Below, piece after piece: positions 8,165-16,700 of a stretch of DNA of 64,000 nt. Source of the stretch: Thermoflexus hugenholtzii JAD2 (GTDB lineage: Bacteria > Chloroflexota > Dehalococcoidia > UBA2979); assembly GCA_945903275.1 (NCBI GenBank), contig CAMDNW010000007.1:1-64000 (forward strand). The letters run 5' to 3'. The notes under the pieces were generated by a model, which saw only the letters and a program-made list of their open reading frames with translations, had not been told where the DNA came from and searched no databases. A program made the position numbers and the translations under genes. The stretch's first letter is position 1. Each line of letters opens with the position of its first letter.

Positions 8165-8320
8165 GTCTGCCTCTTCTCCCGCAGCCGGGGAAGTACTCCA
8201 CCGGCGCATGCCGCCGCATAGTAGCAATCGAGGCGGGGTGAGGCTACCGCGTAGGTGACCGGAGAGAGGTGCAGAGGTGCAAACGTCCCCTCGCCTTGCC
8301 TAAAAGGAGAGACGAGAGGT

Positions 8321-8638
8321 CTATCTGGGCATCAGAGCGTAATGTGCCGCGATCTGAACGGCGACGGCTGCCGGGAGCACATCCGGCGCGGAGTATCCGG
8401 CGGTGTAGAGATACTGCTGGAACCGCAACTGGAACTCGACGCGAGGCATGTCACGGTTGCGGCGGCATCGCCGCAGGACGAACTGTTCACCGCTGGCGCT
8501 CACCGCGAGCAGGTTATCGTTGCGCGTGCTCGCCTCGAAGGATCGCTCGACACGCGCGCCATCGAGGCCGAAGCGATCGAGGACTGCGCACAACGCATCG
8601 GCAGGGATATCGGTGGTCATCGATGCATCCACGGGCAT
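8321..8638 (-). pseudogene. Truncated phosphotransferase (APH-like kinase N-terminal fragment)
   Basis: 105 residues. LDRFGLDGARVERSFEASTRNDNLLAVSASGEQFVLRRCRRNRD followed by EFQLRFQQYLYTAGYSAPDVLP is the N-lobe of the aminoglycoside-phosphotransferase/homoserine-kinase II fold (nucleotide loop and conserved RR strand). Intact members are about 320-350 residues; here the C-lobe with the catalytic HGD-type loop and DxD is absent and a stop comes at 8321. Probably a remnant. The 90 bases on either side hold no recognisable continuation. Confidence 0.6.
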
Positions 8639-8665
8639 GATGACTGACGAATGTGATAGGTGCTG

Positions 8666-9274
8666 CTATCCCGCGACCCCAAGCAACTGGCGGGCCTCAT
8701 CGAGGAGGTCGGGGGTGTCGAGGTCGATGCGGACGACGGGCTCATCGTCCATGGGGACAAGGCGGGGCGGGTGAGCGTCGACGACGGCGCGGAGGCCGAA
8801 GGTATCTTCGCGGACGGCGAGCAGTTCGGGGAGCAGGCGGCCAGTGAGGACGACGGGGTGGCCGGACTTGCCTCGATAGGTGGGCTGGACGATGTCGGCG
8901 CCGGTGGTGCGGAGTTCGGCGACGAGGGCGTCGATGATGTCGGCGCGGGTGGGCTGGTCGACGTTCTGGATGACGATGACCTCGGGTGCTGCGCGGCCGG
9001 GGGCGGCAAGGGCGCGGGCACCGGCCACGAGGGAGGTGGCGCGGCCCTGTGACCAGCGCTGGTTGAAGATGACGTAGCGGGCGCCGTCGCCGAGGGAGCG
9101 GCGGACGGCGTCGGAGTGCGCGCCGGTGACAATGACGATGTCGTCGACGCAGGAGTCCATGAGTTGGGTGAGTTCCCAGCCGAGGAGGTTGGTGCCGCCC
9201 CAGGGGAGAAGAGGCTTGGAGCGGCCCATGCGGGTGGAGGCGCCTGCGGCGAGTATGAGGGCAGCGATGGTCAT
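8666..9274 (-). CDS. MobA/MocA-like nucleotidyltransferase
   Basis: NTP_transf_3 family enzyme. LILAAGASTRMGRSKPLLPWGGTNLLGW is the nucleotide-binding signature loop; IVIQNVDQPTRADIIDAL has the metal-binding Asp region and YRGKSGHPVVL the substrate loop. Members make molybdenum cofactor dinucleotides (MocA/CoxD type), consistent with a need for molybdo-enzymes, though related sugar nucleotidyltransferases look similar. The ATG at 9274 has GGAG nine bases upstream and begins MTIAALILAAG; the longer track start is discarded. Confidence 0.85.
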   Translation of the reverse strand: MTIAALILAAGASTRMGRSKPLLPWGGTNLLGWELTQLMDSCVDDIVIVTGAHSDAVRRSLGDGARYVIFNQRWSQGRATSLVAGARALAAPGRAAPEVIVIQNVDQPTRADIIDALVAELRTTGADIVQPTYRGKSGHPVVLTGRLLPELLAVREDTFGLRAVVDAHPPRLVPMDDEPVVRIDLDTPDLLDEARQLLGVAG

Positions 9275-9682
9275 GGGTGGCGCTCCTAGGGGGATCGCGG
9301 GCGGGGGTGTTGAGGCTGTATGTGGCGGTCGAAGTAGGGCGAGGTGGCGGTGCCAGCCCATCCCCCCTGCCCCTCTTCCCTCCTAGGGAAGGGGTGAGTC
9401 ATTCCAAAGGGGGTTGCACCCCCTTTGGGCGAGCCAATCCCGCTTTCGGAGGGGGAGGAACCTCTGATGCAGGTTGCAGCGGCTACGGCGCGGGCCTCGA
9501 CGGATCGCGAGCGGGGGGTTGCGGGCTGGATGGGGCGGCGGTGGTTGGGCGAGGGTGCGGAGGCGGCCCATCCCCGCGTGTTACTGGGGCCATCGCCCAG
9601 AGTGGCCCGCTCAAGGGGGGAGGGGGCAGAATTCCGGATTCTCGCGACGGCGGTCATGGGCGAGCCTGCGCGGGACGGCGCA
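9275..9682. other. 408-base gap without a recognisable gene
   Basis: Lies between the nucleotidyltransferase start and the IscU stop. Very G-rich on the plus strand, with no coding pattern in either strand that I trust. It contains two small hairpins: CTTCCC/GGGAAG near 9374-9391 and a stronger one at 9404-9428. Confidence 0.6.
9404..9428. repeat. Perfect hairpin, 10-bp stem
   Basis: CCAAAGGGGG and CCCCCTTTGG flank TTGCA. It lies downstream of the IscU gene (minus strand), so it may end that transcript, but there is no following T-run. Confidence 0.5.
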
Positions 9683-10084
9683 TCACGAGCTTGCTGCCTC
9701 GGTGGTGGTTTTTTCGCGCCAGGTGTCGACGGCCTGACGGACGGCGGAGGCAGCGAGGACGGAGCAATGGATTTTGGACTTGGGGAGGCCGCCGACGGCG
9801 TCGGCGTAGGCCTCGCGGGGGAGGGCGACGGCCTCGTCGAGTGGCTTGCCGGCGAGGAGTTCGGTGGCGGCGGAGGAGGTGGCGATGGAAGCGGGGCAGC
9901 CGGAGGAGAGGAACTGGGCGCGGGTGATGTGACCGTCCTCGATCTTGAGGAAGAGGCGGAGGGAGTCGCCGCAGACGGGGTTGGTGACGTAGGCCTCGGC
10001 GTCGGCATCAGCCATGGCACCCACGTTGCGGGGGTGCTGGAAGTGCTCGATGACGAGCGGGCTGTAGTACTCGGACGAGACCAT
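9683..10084 (-). CDS. IscU/SufU-type Fe-S cluster scaffold
   Basis: 133 residues. YYSPLVIEHFQHPRNVGAM, NPVCGDSLRLFLKI (first cluster Cys), FLSSGCPASIATSSAATELL (second Cys) and PKSKIHCSVLAASAVRQAV (third Cys) are the IscU/NifU-N fold and its three conserved cysteines. It would receive sulfur from a cysteine desulfurase such as the one at the window start. The ATG at 10084 has GAGGA seven bases upstream; the track start at 10192 adds unrelated sequence. Divergent from prfB. Confidence 0.9.
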   Translation of the reverse strand: MVSSEYYSPLVIEHFQHPRNVGAMADADAEAYVTNPVCGDSLRLFLKIEDGHITRAQFLSSGCPASIATSSAATELLAGKPLDEAVALPREAYADAVGGLPKSKIHCSVLAASAVRQAVDTWREKTTTEAASS

Positions 10085-10243
10085 CGGAGTGTCCTCATTC
10101 CGGTGTCTGGTGGCTCCACTCACCCTGATCCTCCGCCAAGAAGGCGCAGGCCGAGGGTGAGCGGATAGCAGGCTCGTTTTTGTCGTGCACACTCATGATA
10201 AGCCGATTGGCACCGATCCGCCTTGCCGTGCGAACATAGGCGC

Positions 10244-11402
10244 ATGGAAGAACTTCGCGTCCGGATCGCTGAGTTGCAGGCCCGCGTGCGGGATGTGCAG
10301 GTGCGACTTTGACCTCCCCAATCTTGAGCACGACCTAGTCAACGCCCGCGACGAAGCGGCCTCGCCCACCCTGTGGGACAACTCGCAACGCGCGCAGGAG
10401 ACGATGAAGCGCGTCTCGCGCCTCGAAGGCGTCATCTCGACGTGGACGAAGTTGAGCGGTGCGATCGAAGACGCCGGTGGGATGCTCGCGCTGATCGGCG
10501 AGTCAGCCGAGGCCGAGCGCGAGGTACTGCTCGCAGACCTCGATCGCGACGTGAGGGCGCTGGAGGCGGAGTTCGCGGCGCTGGAGATCGGGCTCACGTT
10601 GAGCGGGCCGTACGACGACCACAACGCGGTGCTCGACATCCATGCCGGGGCGGGGGGCACCGAGGCGCAGGACTGGGTGGACATGCTGTTGCGCATGTAT
10701 CTGCGGTGGGCGGAGCGGCGCGGCTTCCGTGCGGAGATCATCTCGCTGTTGGCGGGCGAGCAGGCGGGCATCAAAACCTGCTCGGTGCGCATCGATGGCG
10801 AGAACGCCTACGGGCTGTTGCGGTCGGAGCGCGGAGTGCACCGGCTGGTGCGCATCTCGCCGTTCGACGCGGCACACGCGCGGCACACCTCGTTTGCACT
10901 TGCGGAGGTGCTGCCGGAGGCGGACATGGCGGACCCGACGATCGAGGTGAAGCCGGACGACATCCGCATCGACACCTACAAGGCGGGCGGTCACGGCGGG
11001 CAGAACGTGCAGAAGAACGACACGGCAGTGCGGATCACGCACATCCCCACGGGCATTGTGGTCACCTGCCAGAATGAACGCTCGCAGGGCCAGAACCGCG
11101 AGATGGCGATGCGCGTACTCAAGTCACGGCTGTTGGCGAAGGAGATCGAGCGCCGGGAGACCGAGCGCGCGGTGATCAAGGGGCAGCATGTCGAAGCCGG
11201 CTGGGGCAACCAGATCCGCTCCTACGTGCTCCAGCCGTACAGAATGGTGAAAGACTTGCGGACGAACGCCGAGACGAGCGACACCACGGCCGTGCTGGAC
11301 GGCGAGATCGATGAGTTCATCACCGCCTACCTGCGCAATCAGGTCGGCAGCGATACAGGCGAAGCAGGCGAAGCGGTCGCCACGGACGGAGCGAAGGCAT
11401 GA
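10244..11402 (+). CDS. prfB: Peptide chain release factor 2 (programmed +1 frameshift)
   Basis: RF2 recognises UAA and UGA stops and triggers peptide release. Frame 0 begins at ATG 10244 (MEELRVRIAELQ...) and hits an in-frame TGA at codon 23 (10310-10312) within CTTTGAC, the classic RF2 slip site. After a +1 shift translation continues DLPNLEHDLVN to the stop at 11402. The SPF anticodon-mimic region (VRISPFDAAHARHTS) identifies RF2, and KAGGHGGQNVQKNDTAVR carries the GGQ loop. The track lists only the long second frame with a false upstream start. The stop overlaps the next gene's ATG (ATGA). Confidence 0.95.
10307..10313 (+). promoter_or_regulatory. RF2 autoregulatory +1 frameshift site
   Basis: CTT TGA C: the ribosome pauses at the poorly decoded UGA when RF2 is scarce and slips from CUU to UUU. 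The purine-rich AGGTG a few bases upstream may act as the internal Shine-Dalgarno stimulator seen in other prfB genes. Confidence 0.93.
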
Positions 11403-12769
11403 ACCAGACGCGGATGCGACTCGGTTCACTGGTAGGCGGCTTGATACTTGCTGCACTGTTCGGAGGGCCGATCGCGCTGTGGCCGGGGACGATACATGCG
11501 CAGACGCCGGAGACGGGTGTGACCTCAAAAGACCCTAGCACCATCGTATTCACGGTGCGGGCGACCGTGCCATCGGGGCTGAAGAGCGCGCGGCTGGACT
11601 ACGCGGTCTCGAACCCCAACGGCGATGTAGGCGGCACGGGCGAGGGCACGGTCACTCCGGGGACACCGGCGGACGCCTCGTTCTCGCTTCAGGCCAACGG
11701 GGGCCAGCGGTACATCCCGGTCGGATCACTGATCAAGTACCACTGGATCCTCGAAGGCACGAACGGCGCGAGCATCACGACGCCCACGCAGGAATACCTG
11801 TTCCTCGACGGCCGGTACGAGTGGCGATCGCGTACGGACGGCATCGCGACCGTGTACTGGTACGGGCCGGACGAGACGCGACCGACCGGCGTGCTACGCG
11901 CCGCCAAGGAGGCGCTCACTCAGACCGGTGAGCTGCTCAAGGTCAGCGTCGACTACAAGATCCGGCTGATGGTGTGGCGCTCCGAGGACGAAGGACGCCT
12001 CGCGAAGCGGCCGACCAGTCCGACCTTCGACGCGCAGATCCAGACCGGCGGGCAGCGCGTCGCGCCCGATGTCGTCTTCGTGTTCGCGAACGACCTGGAT
12101 GTGGTGCGGCATGAGGTCGCGCACATCGTCACGCACGTCGCGGGCACGGGCGCGTTCGGCAGCATTCCGTCATGGCTGGATGAGGGCACGGCGGTGTTCG
12201 TGCAGGAGTCGCCGGGCCCCGGTTACAGCGGAGACCTGCAGGGCGCGATCCGCGCCGACCGCACGCTCGTGCTGCGATCGATCCAAGCACCGGTGGGGCA
12301 GGCGCAACTGGTGAACGTGTTCTACGGCCAGTCGTGGTCGACGGTGAAGTTCATGGTGGACGAGTTCGGCCGTGAAAAGTTCGCGGAGTTGTACCGGGTG
12401 GTGAAGTCCGGCGCGCGCATCGATGATGCATTGCAGCAGGTCTACAAGCTGGACCAGGACAGCCTCTACAACGCGTGGCGGCAGAAAAACGGGCTGAAGC
12501 CGGTCGCGGCGGCGCAGATCGTGTCGCCGAACGTGCCTACCTCGCAAGCCACGCAGCCGCCACTGGGTATTCCGCAGGGCGGCGGCACGTTCTCCGGCCC
12601 GACGCCCGAGGCGTCCGGCGAGGGCGCACCGACGGCCTCGGGTGCTGGTGCGGCGAGCAGCGGGCCGAGCCGCACGATGGCCTACGCGGTGCTCGGCGGC
12701 ACGGTGGTGCTAGCGGCGGCGCTGGGTGGCGGCGGGTTCATGCTGCTGCGGGGGCGGAAGAGCGAGTAG
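11399..12769 (+). CDS. Secreted, membrane-anchored MA-like zinc metallopeptidase
   Basis: 456 residues. A signal sequence (LVGGLILAALFGGPIAL) is followed by a beta-rich region, then a gluzincin core: HEVAH at residues 238-242 supplies two zinc His and the catalytic Glu, and WLDEG about 20 residues later offers the third ligand (E262). A Pro/Gly/Ser-rich linker and one C-terminal transmembrane helix with a short basic tail (LLRGRKSE) suggest an extracytoplasmic enzyme tethered at its C-terminus. Resembles the Peptidase_MA-like families common in Chloroflexota; substrate unknown. It overlaps the prfB stop by four bases, so the pair is translationally coupled. Confidence 0.82.
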   Translation: MNQTRMRLGSLVGGLILAALFGGPIALWPGTIHAQTPETGVTSKDPSTIVFTVRATVPSGLKSARLDYAVSNPNGDVGGTGEGTVTPGTPADASFSLQANGGQRYIPVGSLIKYHWILEGTNGASITTPTQEYLFLDGRYEWRSRTDGIATVYWYGPDETRPTGVLRAAKEALTQTGELLKVSVDYKIRLMVWRSEDEGRLAKRPTSPTFDAQIQTGGQRVAPDVVFVFANDLDVVRHEVAHIVTHVAGTGAFGSIPSWLDEGTAVFVQESPGPGYSGDLQGAIRADRTLVLRSIQAPVGQAQLVNVFYGQSWSTVKFMVDEFGREKFAELYRVVKSGARIDDALQQVYKLDQDSLYNAWRQKNGLKPVAAAQIVSPNVPTSQATQPPLGIPQGGGTFSGPTPEASGEGAPTASGAGAASSGPSRTMAYAVLGGTVVLAAALGGGGFMLLRGRKSE

Positions 12770-13267
12770 AGGGCGCACGGGCCGCCCGAGAACTCCTAGT
12801 TGACCCCAAGACTGGCCTCTTGAGGAAGATCGTTGATCTCAAACTCTGACGCCACCGATGGCGAGGCATGACACGCCTCGATCAAGTCCGGCTAGCAGCT
12901 TCTAGCGCCTCGATGCGGGGCTCCAGCTCCGTCTGCTCACGTAGCCGCGCACCAAGCTCCAGCACGGCTCTCGCCGCAACAAGCCGCACGTTCTCCGACA
13001 CCGCGCTCTGGGCGAGCGCACAGAGCGCCTCAGCCGCGTCCGTGCTCGCTTCTGCGAGCGTCCCAACGGCACGGGCCAGTATCGCGCCACGCACCTGAAG
13101 AACTGCGGATGCCGTCCGAAATTCTTGATGATCTCGGTTGGAGCAGTGAATTCGTAACCGAGGTGGTAGGAATCGAGTTGGATATGGCCCGAGGCTCCGA
13201 GCGATTAAGTAACTCGCCTACGATCCACGCAGCCGAAAAGGCGTAGCACGACCACTTTGATACGGCA
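12770..13267. other. 498-base low-coding gap with one gene remnant
   Basis: Between the convergent metallopeptidase and thioredoxin-fold operon. Besides the fragment at 12882-13094 I see no gene. A short hairpin (CGAGGC/GCCTCG, 12862-12880) could help end transcription. Confidence 0.55.
12882..13094 (-). pseudogene. Fragment resembling the C-terminal part of an element-borne HTH protein
   Basis: 70 residues, GTG start. Helical and alanine-rich: LAEASTDAAEALCALAQSAVSENVRLVAARAVLELGARLREQTELEPRIEALEA. This resembles the C-terminal helical portion of small HTH proteins (phBC6A51/terminase-small-subunit-like) often carried by mobile elements; the DNA-binding half is missing. I cannot exclude a genuine small helical protein. 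Confidence 0.4.
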
Positions 13268-14086
13268 TTAGCCCGGGAGGTAGAGGCCGCTCGGGGTCTG
13301 GGGTGGGACTTGTTCGGTCTCGGCGTTGGCGGCGGCCATGCGCTCGATGTCGGCCTCGGAGTAGTAGGGGGCGGTGACCTGCTGGGGGAGGGTGACGATG
13401 CCAGGGTCGCCCTGGGCGGTCATGGTGATCTGGCGGACGAGTGAGTCTTCATCCCAGACGCCGTTGAAGCGGAGCTGGCCGAGCATGGTCACCGGCACGG
13501 AGTCGATTTCGCGGGCGAGGGCGAGGGACGGAAACTCCACGAGTTCGGTGAACTGCACGCGCAGATGCCTCGACTCCACGGCGAGGGCACCGGCGTAGCG
13601 CATCATCTGTGCGGAGAGCTGGTCATAGATCGCGCCATACATCTCGATGTGGAGGTCGCTGCCGATCTTGGCGAGGGCGACCTTGTTCGGATCGCTGAAG
13701 GGGGTCTCCTCGCTTGAGAGGTAGGTGATCACGTCGACGACCGCAGGGAAAAGCGCGCCGGTCCAGAAGCCGACGATGCGCACGTCGCGGCCGTTGCGGC
13801 CCCGGAGCACAGTGACAGGCGCGCGGGTGATGCCTGCCTCGGCGGCTCGGCTGGCGTGGCGGTCGAGGTCGTAGAGCGTGACGGTGAGCGCGGGATGGAG
13901 CGAGGCGACGAGGCGTGCGAGGCGGATGACATCCTCGCTGTGCGGGCTTGGCTCGCGGTCGGGGCGGACGAGCACGGAGTCCTTTTGGGCCCATACCTCG
14001 ATCGAGACGGGGATGTTCATCTTTTCGTCGAAGATGCTGCCGATGGCCTCTTGCTGCTCCCGGTTGAACGCGAACTCCATCGTCAT
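13268..14086 (-). CDS. Tandem thioredoxin-fold protein lacking all cysteines
   Basis: 272 residues. Two successive units resemble the thioredoxin-like repeats of protein disulfide oxidoreductases: PVSIEVWAQKDSVLVRPDREP ... LTVTLYDLDRHASRAAEAGITRAPVTVL, then LRVQFTELVEFPSLALAREIDSVPVTMLG, each ending with the cis-proline strand (APVTVL, VPVTML). Where CxxC is expected there is no cysteine, and I find none in the whole protein. It therefore cannot do thiol chemistry and may be a binding or structural member. Last gene of the inositol-lipid operon, overlapping the phosphatidyltransferase stop by four bases. Confidence 0.6.
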   Translation of the reverse strand: MTMEFAFNREQQEAIGSIFDEKMNIPVSIEVWAQKDSVLVRPDREPSPHSEDVIRLARLVASLHPALTVTLYDLDRHASRAAEAGITRAPVTVLRGRNGRDVRIVGFWTGALFPAVVDVITYLSSEETPFSDPNKVALAKIGSDLHIEMYGAIYDQLSAQMMRYAGALAVESRHLRVQFTELVEFPSLALAREIDSVPVTMLGQLRFNGVWDEDSLVRQITMTAQGDPGIVTLPQQVTAPYYSEADIERMAAANAETEQVPPQTPSGLYLPG

Positions 14087-14688
14087 GCCGGTGGCCCCTC
14101 TTGCAGTTTGCGCATCGCGATGGTGAGGCGCTGCGCCGCTGTGAGCGAGGTCAGCACGGCCAGCAGCCAGAGCGCAGGGCCGAGCCAGCCGAGGATGAGC
14201 GCAGCGCTGGTGAGCGCGACACGCTCGGCGCGCGTGAACAGCCCGTCGGTGAGCGCGATGCCGAGGCCTTCGGCGCGAGCACGCACATAGGAGACGAGCA
14301 GCGAACCGACGACCGCGACGAAGCCGAGCATGGCGTGCTCATCGTTATCGCGCATGAGTGAGTAGGCCACGATGCCGCAGAGCACGACGGCCTCGGAGAT
14401 GCGGTCGAGCACGGAATCGAGCATGGCACCGGCCTTGCTGTCCTGGCCGGTAGCGCGCGCGAGGGCACCGTCGAGCATATCGAGCGCGCTCGCAAACAGC
14501 GTCACGATGCCGCCCGCGACGAGGTCGCCGGTTGCAATCAGCACTGCCGCACCAATGTTGCCCGCGACACCGAGGAACGAGAGAGTCGTCGGCGTCAGGC
14601 CGAGCGCGACTAGCACGCGCACCAACGGCGTGATCACGATCGCGGGCGGCCTCGCCGGCAGCAGCCGCCATGAGGAGAGCCACATCAT
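14083..14688 (-). CDS. CDP-alcohol phosphatidyltransferase, probable phosphatidylinositol (phosphate) synthase
   Basis: 201 residues, several membrane helices. The catalytic signature D-x2-DG-x2-AR-x8-G-x3-D-x3-D is complete: DMLDGALARATGQDSKAGAMLDSVLD. It joins CDP-diacylglycerol to an alcohol phosphate. Length and neighbourhood (Ino1 and a PimA-like transferase in the same operon) favour inositol-1-phosphate as acceptor, as in mycobacterial PgsA1, over glycerol-3-phosphate. Substrate assignment is inference. Overlaps both neighbours by four bases. Confidence 0.87.
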   Translation of the reverse strand: MMWLSSWRLLPARPPAIVITPLVRVLVALGLTPTTLSFLGVAGNIGAAVLIATGDLVAGGIVTLFASALDMLDGALARATGQDSKAGAMLDSVLDRISEAVVLCGIVAYSLMRDNDEHAMLGFVAVVGSLLVSYVRARAEGLGIALTDGLFTRAERVALTSAALILGWLGPALWLLAVLTSLTAAQRLTIAMRKLQEGPPA

Positions 14689-15875
14689 GCGTGGGCCGCC
14701 TCGGGCTGGGCTTCAGGCTGGGGCACGCGAGGCGTGCGCGAGGCGGTGGTGGTGTAGCGCAGACGCTCGTAATAGGAGACCAGTTGGCGGGCGACGCGCG
14801 GCCATGAATAGTCCTCGGCGCGCGTGCGGCCTGCCGCGCCCAGCCGCGCGCGTGTGGCAGCGTCCTTCACCAGACCGGTGAGCACGTCGCCCAGCGCATC
14901 CGCGTCTCGCGGCGGGACCAGCAGCCCTTCGACCTCGTGTGTCAGCACCGATGCATACCCTTCGATGTTCGAGGCAACCACCGGCAGTCCGGCGGCCATG
15001 GCCTCCAGCAGGATTATCCCCTGCGATTCGTTCCCCGTCGCCGGGGAGCAGAATATCTGGGCGCTACGGTGAAAGCGCGGCAGTTCCTCATTGGAGACTC
15101 CGCCGAAGAACATGATGCCGCGCCGCCCGCTCTCCTCGACGGAGTCGCGATAGACGCGCCAGCGCCTCGACTCCGCGCCGACGACGACGAGGCGCGTGTT
15201 GGGGAGGCGTGCGTTCACCAGCCCGAAGGCGCGGATCAGGTACGGCATACCTTTGCGCTTCTCAGCACGGCCGACATAGAGGATGTTCACCATGCCATCG
15301 TCGAGGTAGGGCAGCGGCTCGATGGCCGGGTCGTTCCAGCGGTCGAGGTCGACGCCGTTGGGAATGATGTTGTAGAAGCCGGGGAAGTAGCGCGCCACGT
15401 ACTGCGCCGCGGGCGGCGAGACGGCGATCTTGCCATCGATCTCGCGGAACCAGCGCTTCAGCAGCAGGCGGCCGTAGGAATAGAGGCGATTGCCGCCCTC
15501 TTTGCGCGCGTGAAAGGTGCCCACGTTCACCACATTCGGGTTGGCGGCGCGCGAGTGACGGAGCACTTGGATCGGCAGTGAGGGCATGAGCGGCTCGTGG
15601 ACGTGGACGACATCGAACTGCTCGGCCTCGAGAATCAGCCGCACGCGGCGGCCGAGGCGCGGGTCGAGGGCGATGCGGGCGCTCGACCCGGAGGCAGGCA
15701 CCGGCAGCGGGTAGGCGGGTACGATCACGCGAGCGTCGTCGACCGGCCCGCTGGCGGGCGCGAGAATCTTCACCTGGTGGCCGAGGCCGATCAGTTGGGC
15801 GGCGAGCCCGTCGACGTGGCGGTTGACGCCGCCCGGGGTCAGCCAGTCGTAGGGGGAGACGAGCGCGACTTTCAT
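14685..15875 (-). CDS. pimA: GT4 glycosyltransferase, PimA-like (phosphatidylinositol mannosyltransferase)
   Basis: 396 residues, GT-B fold. MKVALVSPYDWLTPGGVNRHV, ILAPAS, VVHVHEPLMPSLPIQVL, VGTFHA and IPNGVDLDRW closely parallel the known mycobacterial PimA sequence from memory; the C-terminal domain has GRAEKRKGM and the nucleotide-sugar motif SPATGNESQGIILLEAMAAGLPVVAS. PimA adds the first mannose to phosphatidylinositol from GDP-mannose on the cytoplasmic face. Family assignment is firm; the exact acceptor is inferred from Ino1 and the phosphatidyltransferase alongside. Four-base overlaps on both sides. Confidence 0.85.
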   Translation of the reverse strand: MKVALVSPYDWLTPGGVNRHVDGLAAQLIGLGHQVKILAPASGPVDDARVIVPAYPLPVPASGSSARIALDPRLGRRVRLILEAEQFDVVHVHEPLMPSLPIQVLRHSRAANPNVVNVGTFHARKEGGNRLYSYGRLLLKRWFREIDGKIAVSPPAAQYVARYFPGFYNIIPNGVDLDRWNDPAIEPLPYLDDGMVNILYVGRAEKRKGMPYLIRAFGLVNARLPNTRLVVVGAESRRWRVYRDSVEESGRRGIMFFGGVSNEELPRFHRSAQIFCSPATGNESQGIILLEAMAAGLPVVASNIEGYASVLTHEVEGLLVPPRDADALGDVLTGLVKDAATRARLGAAGRTRAEDYSWPRVARQLVSYYERLRYTTTASRTPRVPQPEAQPEAAHA

Positions 15876-16672
15876 ACGCCCACCGCCTGACGCATCCGGC
15901 GAGCGAAGCGCAGCACAGGCGGACCGAGGACCTTGCGCGGTGTGGTCGCGAGCCCGCGCACCTGTTGCGCGGCGAGCCGCCGCACGCCGATCTCACGCAG
16001 CGGCGTGGAGGCGCCGAGGACGCCTAAGGTTTCGTGTGCCTCGATGGCCGCGCGGAGCACCGCGGCGGTCTGTCCGGGAAAGAGCGTCCACGCGGAGCCG
16101 ACATCTTCCGGGAAGTGGGCATCGCTGCCGCCGGTCTCGGCGAGGCCCCACCGCTCGCGGTTGAGGCGCAGCGCGCGCTTGCCGGTGACGCGGCCGGCGA
16201 GCGAGGTGTTGGCGACCTCGATGCCATCAGGGCGCGTCTCAGGATCGGCGTCCGCGAGCAGGCGGTCGAGGGCGCGTTCGCCGATCGAGCGGGTGAGGTA
16301 GGAGAGCGGGTGCGGGACCACGGCCAGCCCACCGAGGCGGTGGATGGTCGCGACCGTCTCCGCGAGCGAACGGAAGGAACGCACCGGCTGGTCGATCCAG
16401 AGCGCGAGCAGATGGCCGCTCCGTGTGGTGACCTCGATGCCGGGGACAAACTCGAAGTGGTAGTGGCCTTGCGCGTGTATCTCGCGTGCGAGCAGCGCGC
16501 CTCGGACGTCGTCGTGGTCGGTGACGGCCATGACATCGAGATCGGTGGTGCGCTCGATGCGCTCAAAAAGTGCGCGAGCATCGGCCATGCCGTCGCCGTG
16601 CGAGGTATGGACCTGCAGGTCGGCGGCGCCGAACCGGGTGAAGGCGCGCGATGCTTCGTCCATCGGCGGCAT
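15872..16672 (-). CDS. PHP-domain metal-dependent phosphoesterase
   Basis: 266 residues. PHP signatures in order: DLQVHTSHGDG, VTDHDD, FVPGIEVTT, VVPHPLSY and GGSDAHFPEDVG supply the His/Asp/Glu ligands of the trinuclear metal site. PHP enzymes hydrolyse phosphate esters. In this operon a plausible job is dephosphorylating phosphatidylinositol-phosphate, or an inositol or sugar phosphate; that is inference only. The C-terminus is basic (RFARRMRQAVGV), which could aid membrane contact. Overlaps the PimA-like gene by four bases. Confidence 0.85.
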   Translation of the reverse strand: MPPMDEASRAFTRFGAADLQVHTSHGDGMADARALFERIERTTDLDVMAVTDHDDVRGALLAREIHAQGHYHFEFVPGIEVTTRSGHLLALWIDQPVRSFRSLAETVATIHRLGGLAVVPHPLSYLTRSIGERALDRLLADADPETRPDGIEVANTSLAGRVTGKRALRLNRERWGLAETGGSDAHFPEDVGSAWTLFPGQTAAVLRAAIEAHETLGVLGASTPLREIGVRRLAAQQVRGLATTPRKVLGPPVLRFARRMRQAVGV

Positions 16673-16700
16673 TGTACGTCCCCGTCTCAGAGGATGCCGA

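Noticed and set aside
11894-12547. Minus-strand ORFs opposite the metallopeptidase
   Set aside because: Arg/His/Leu-rich shadows without start signals; HEVAH and signal peptide support the plus strand.
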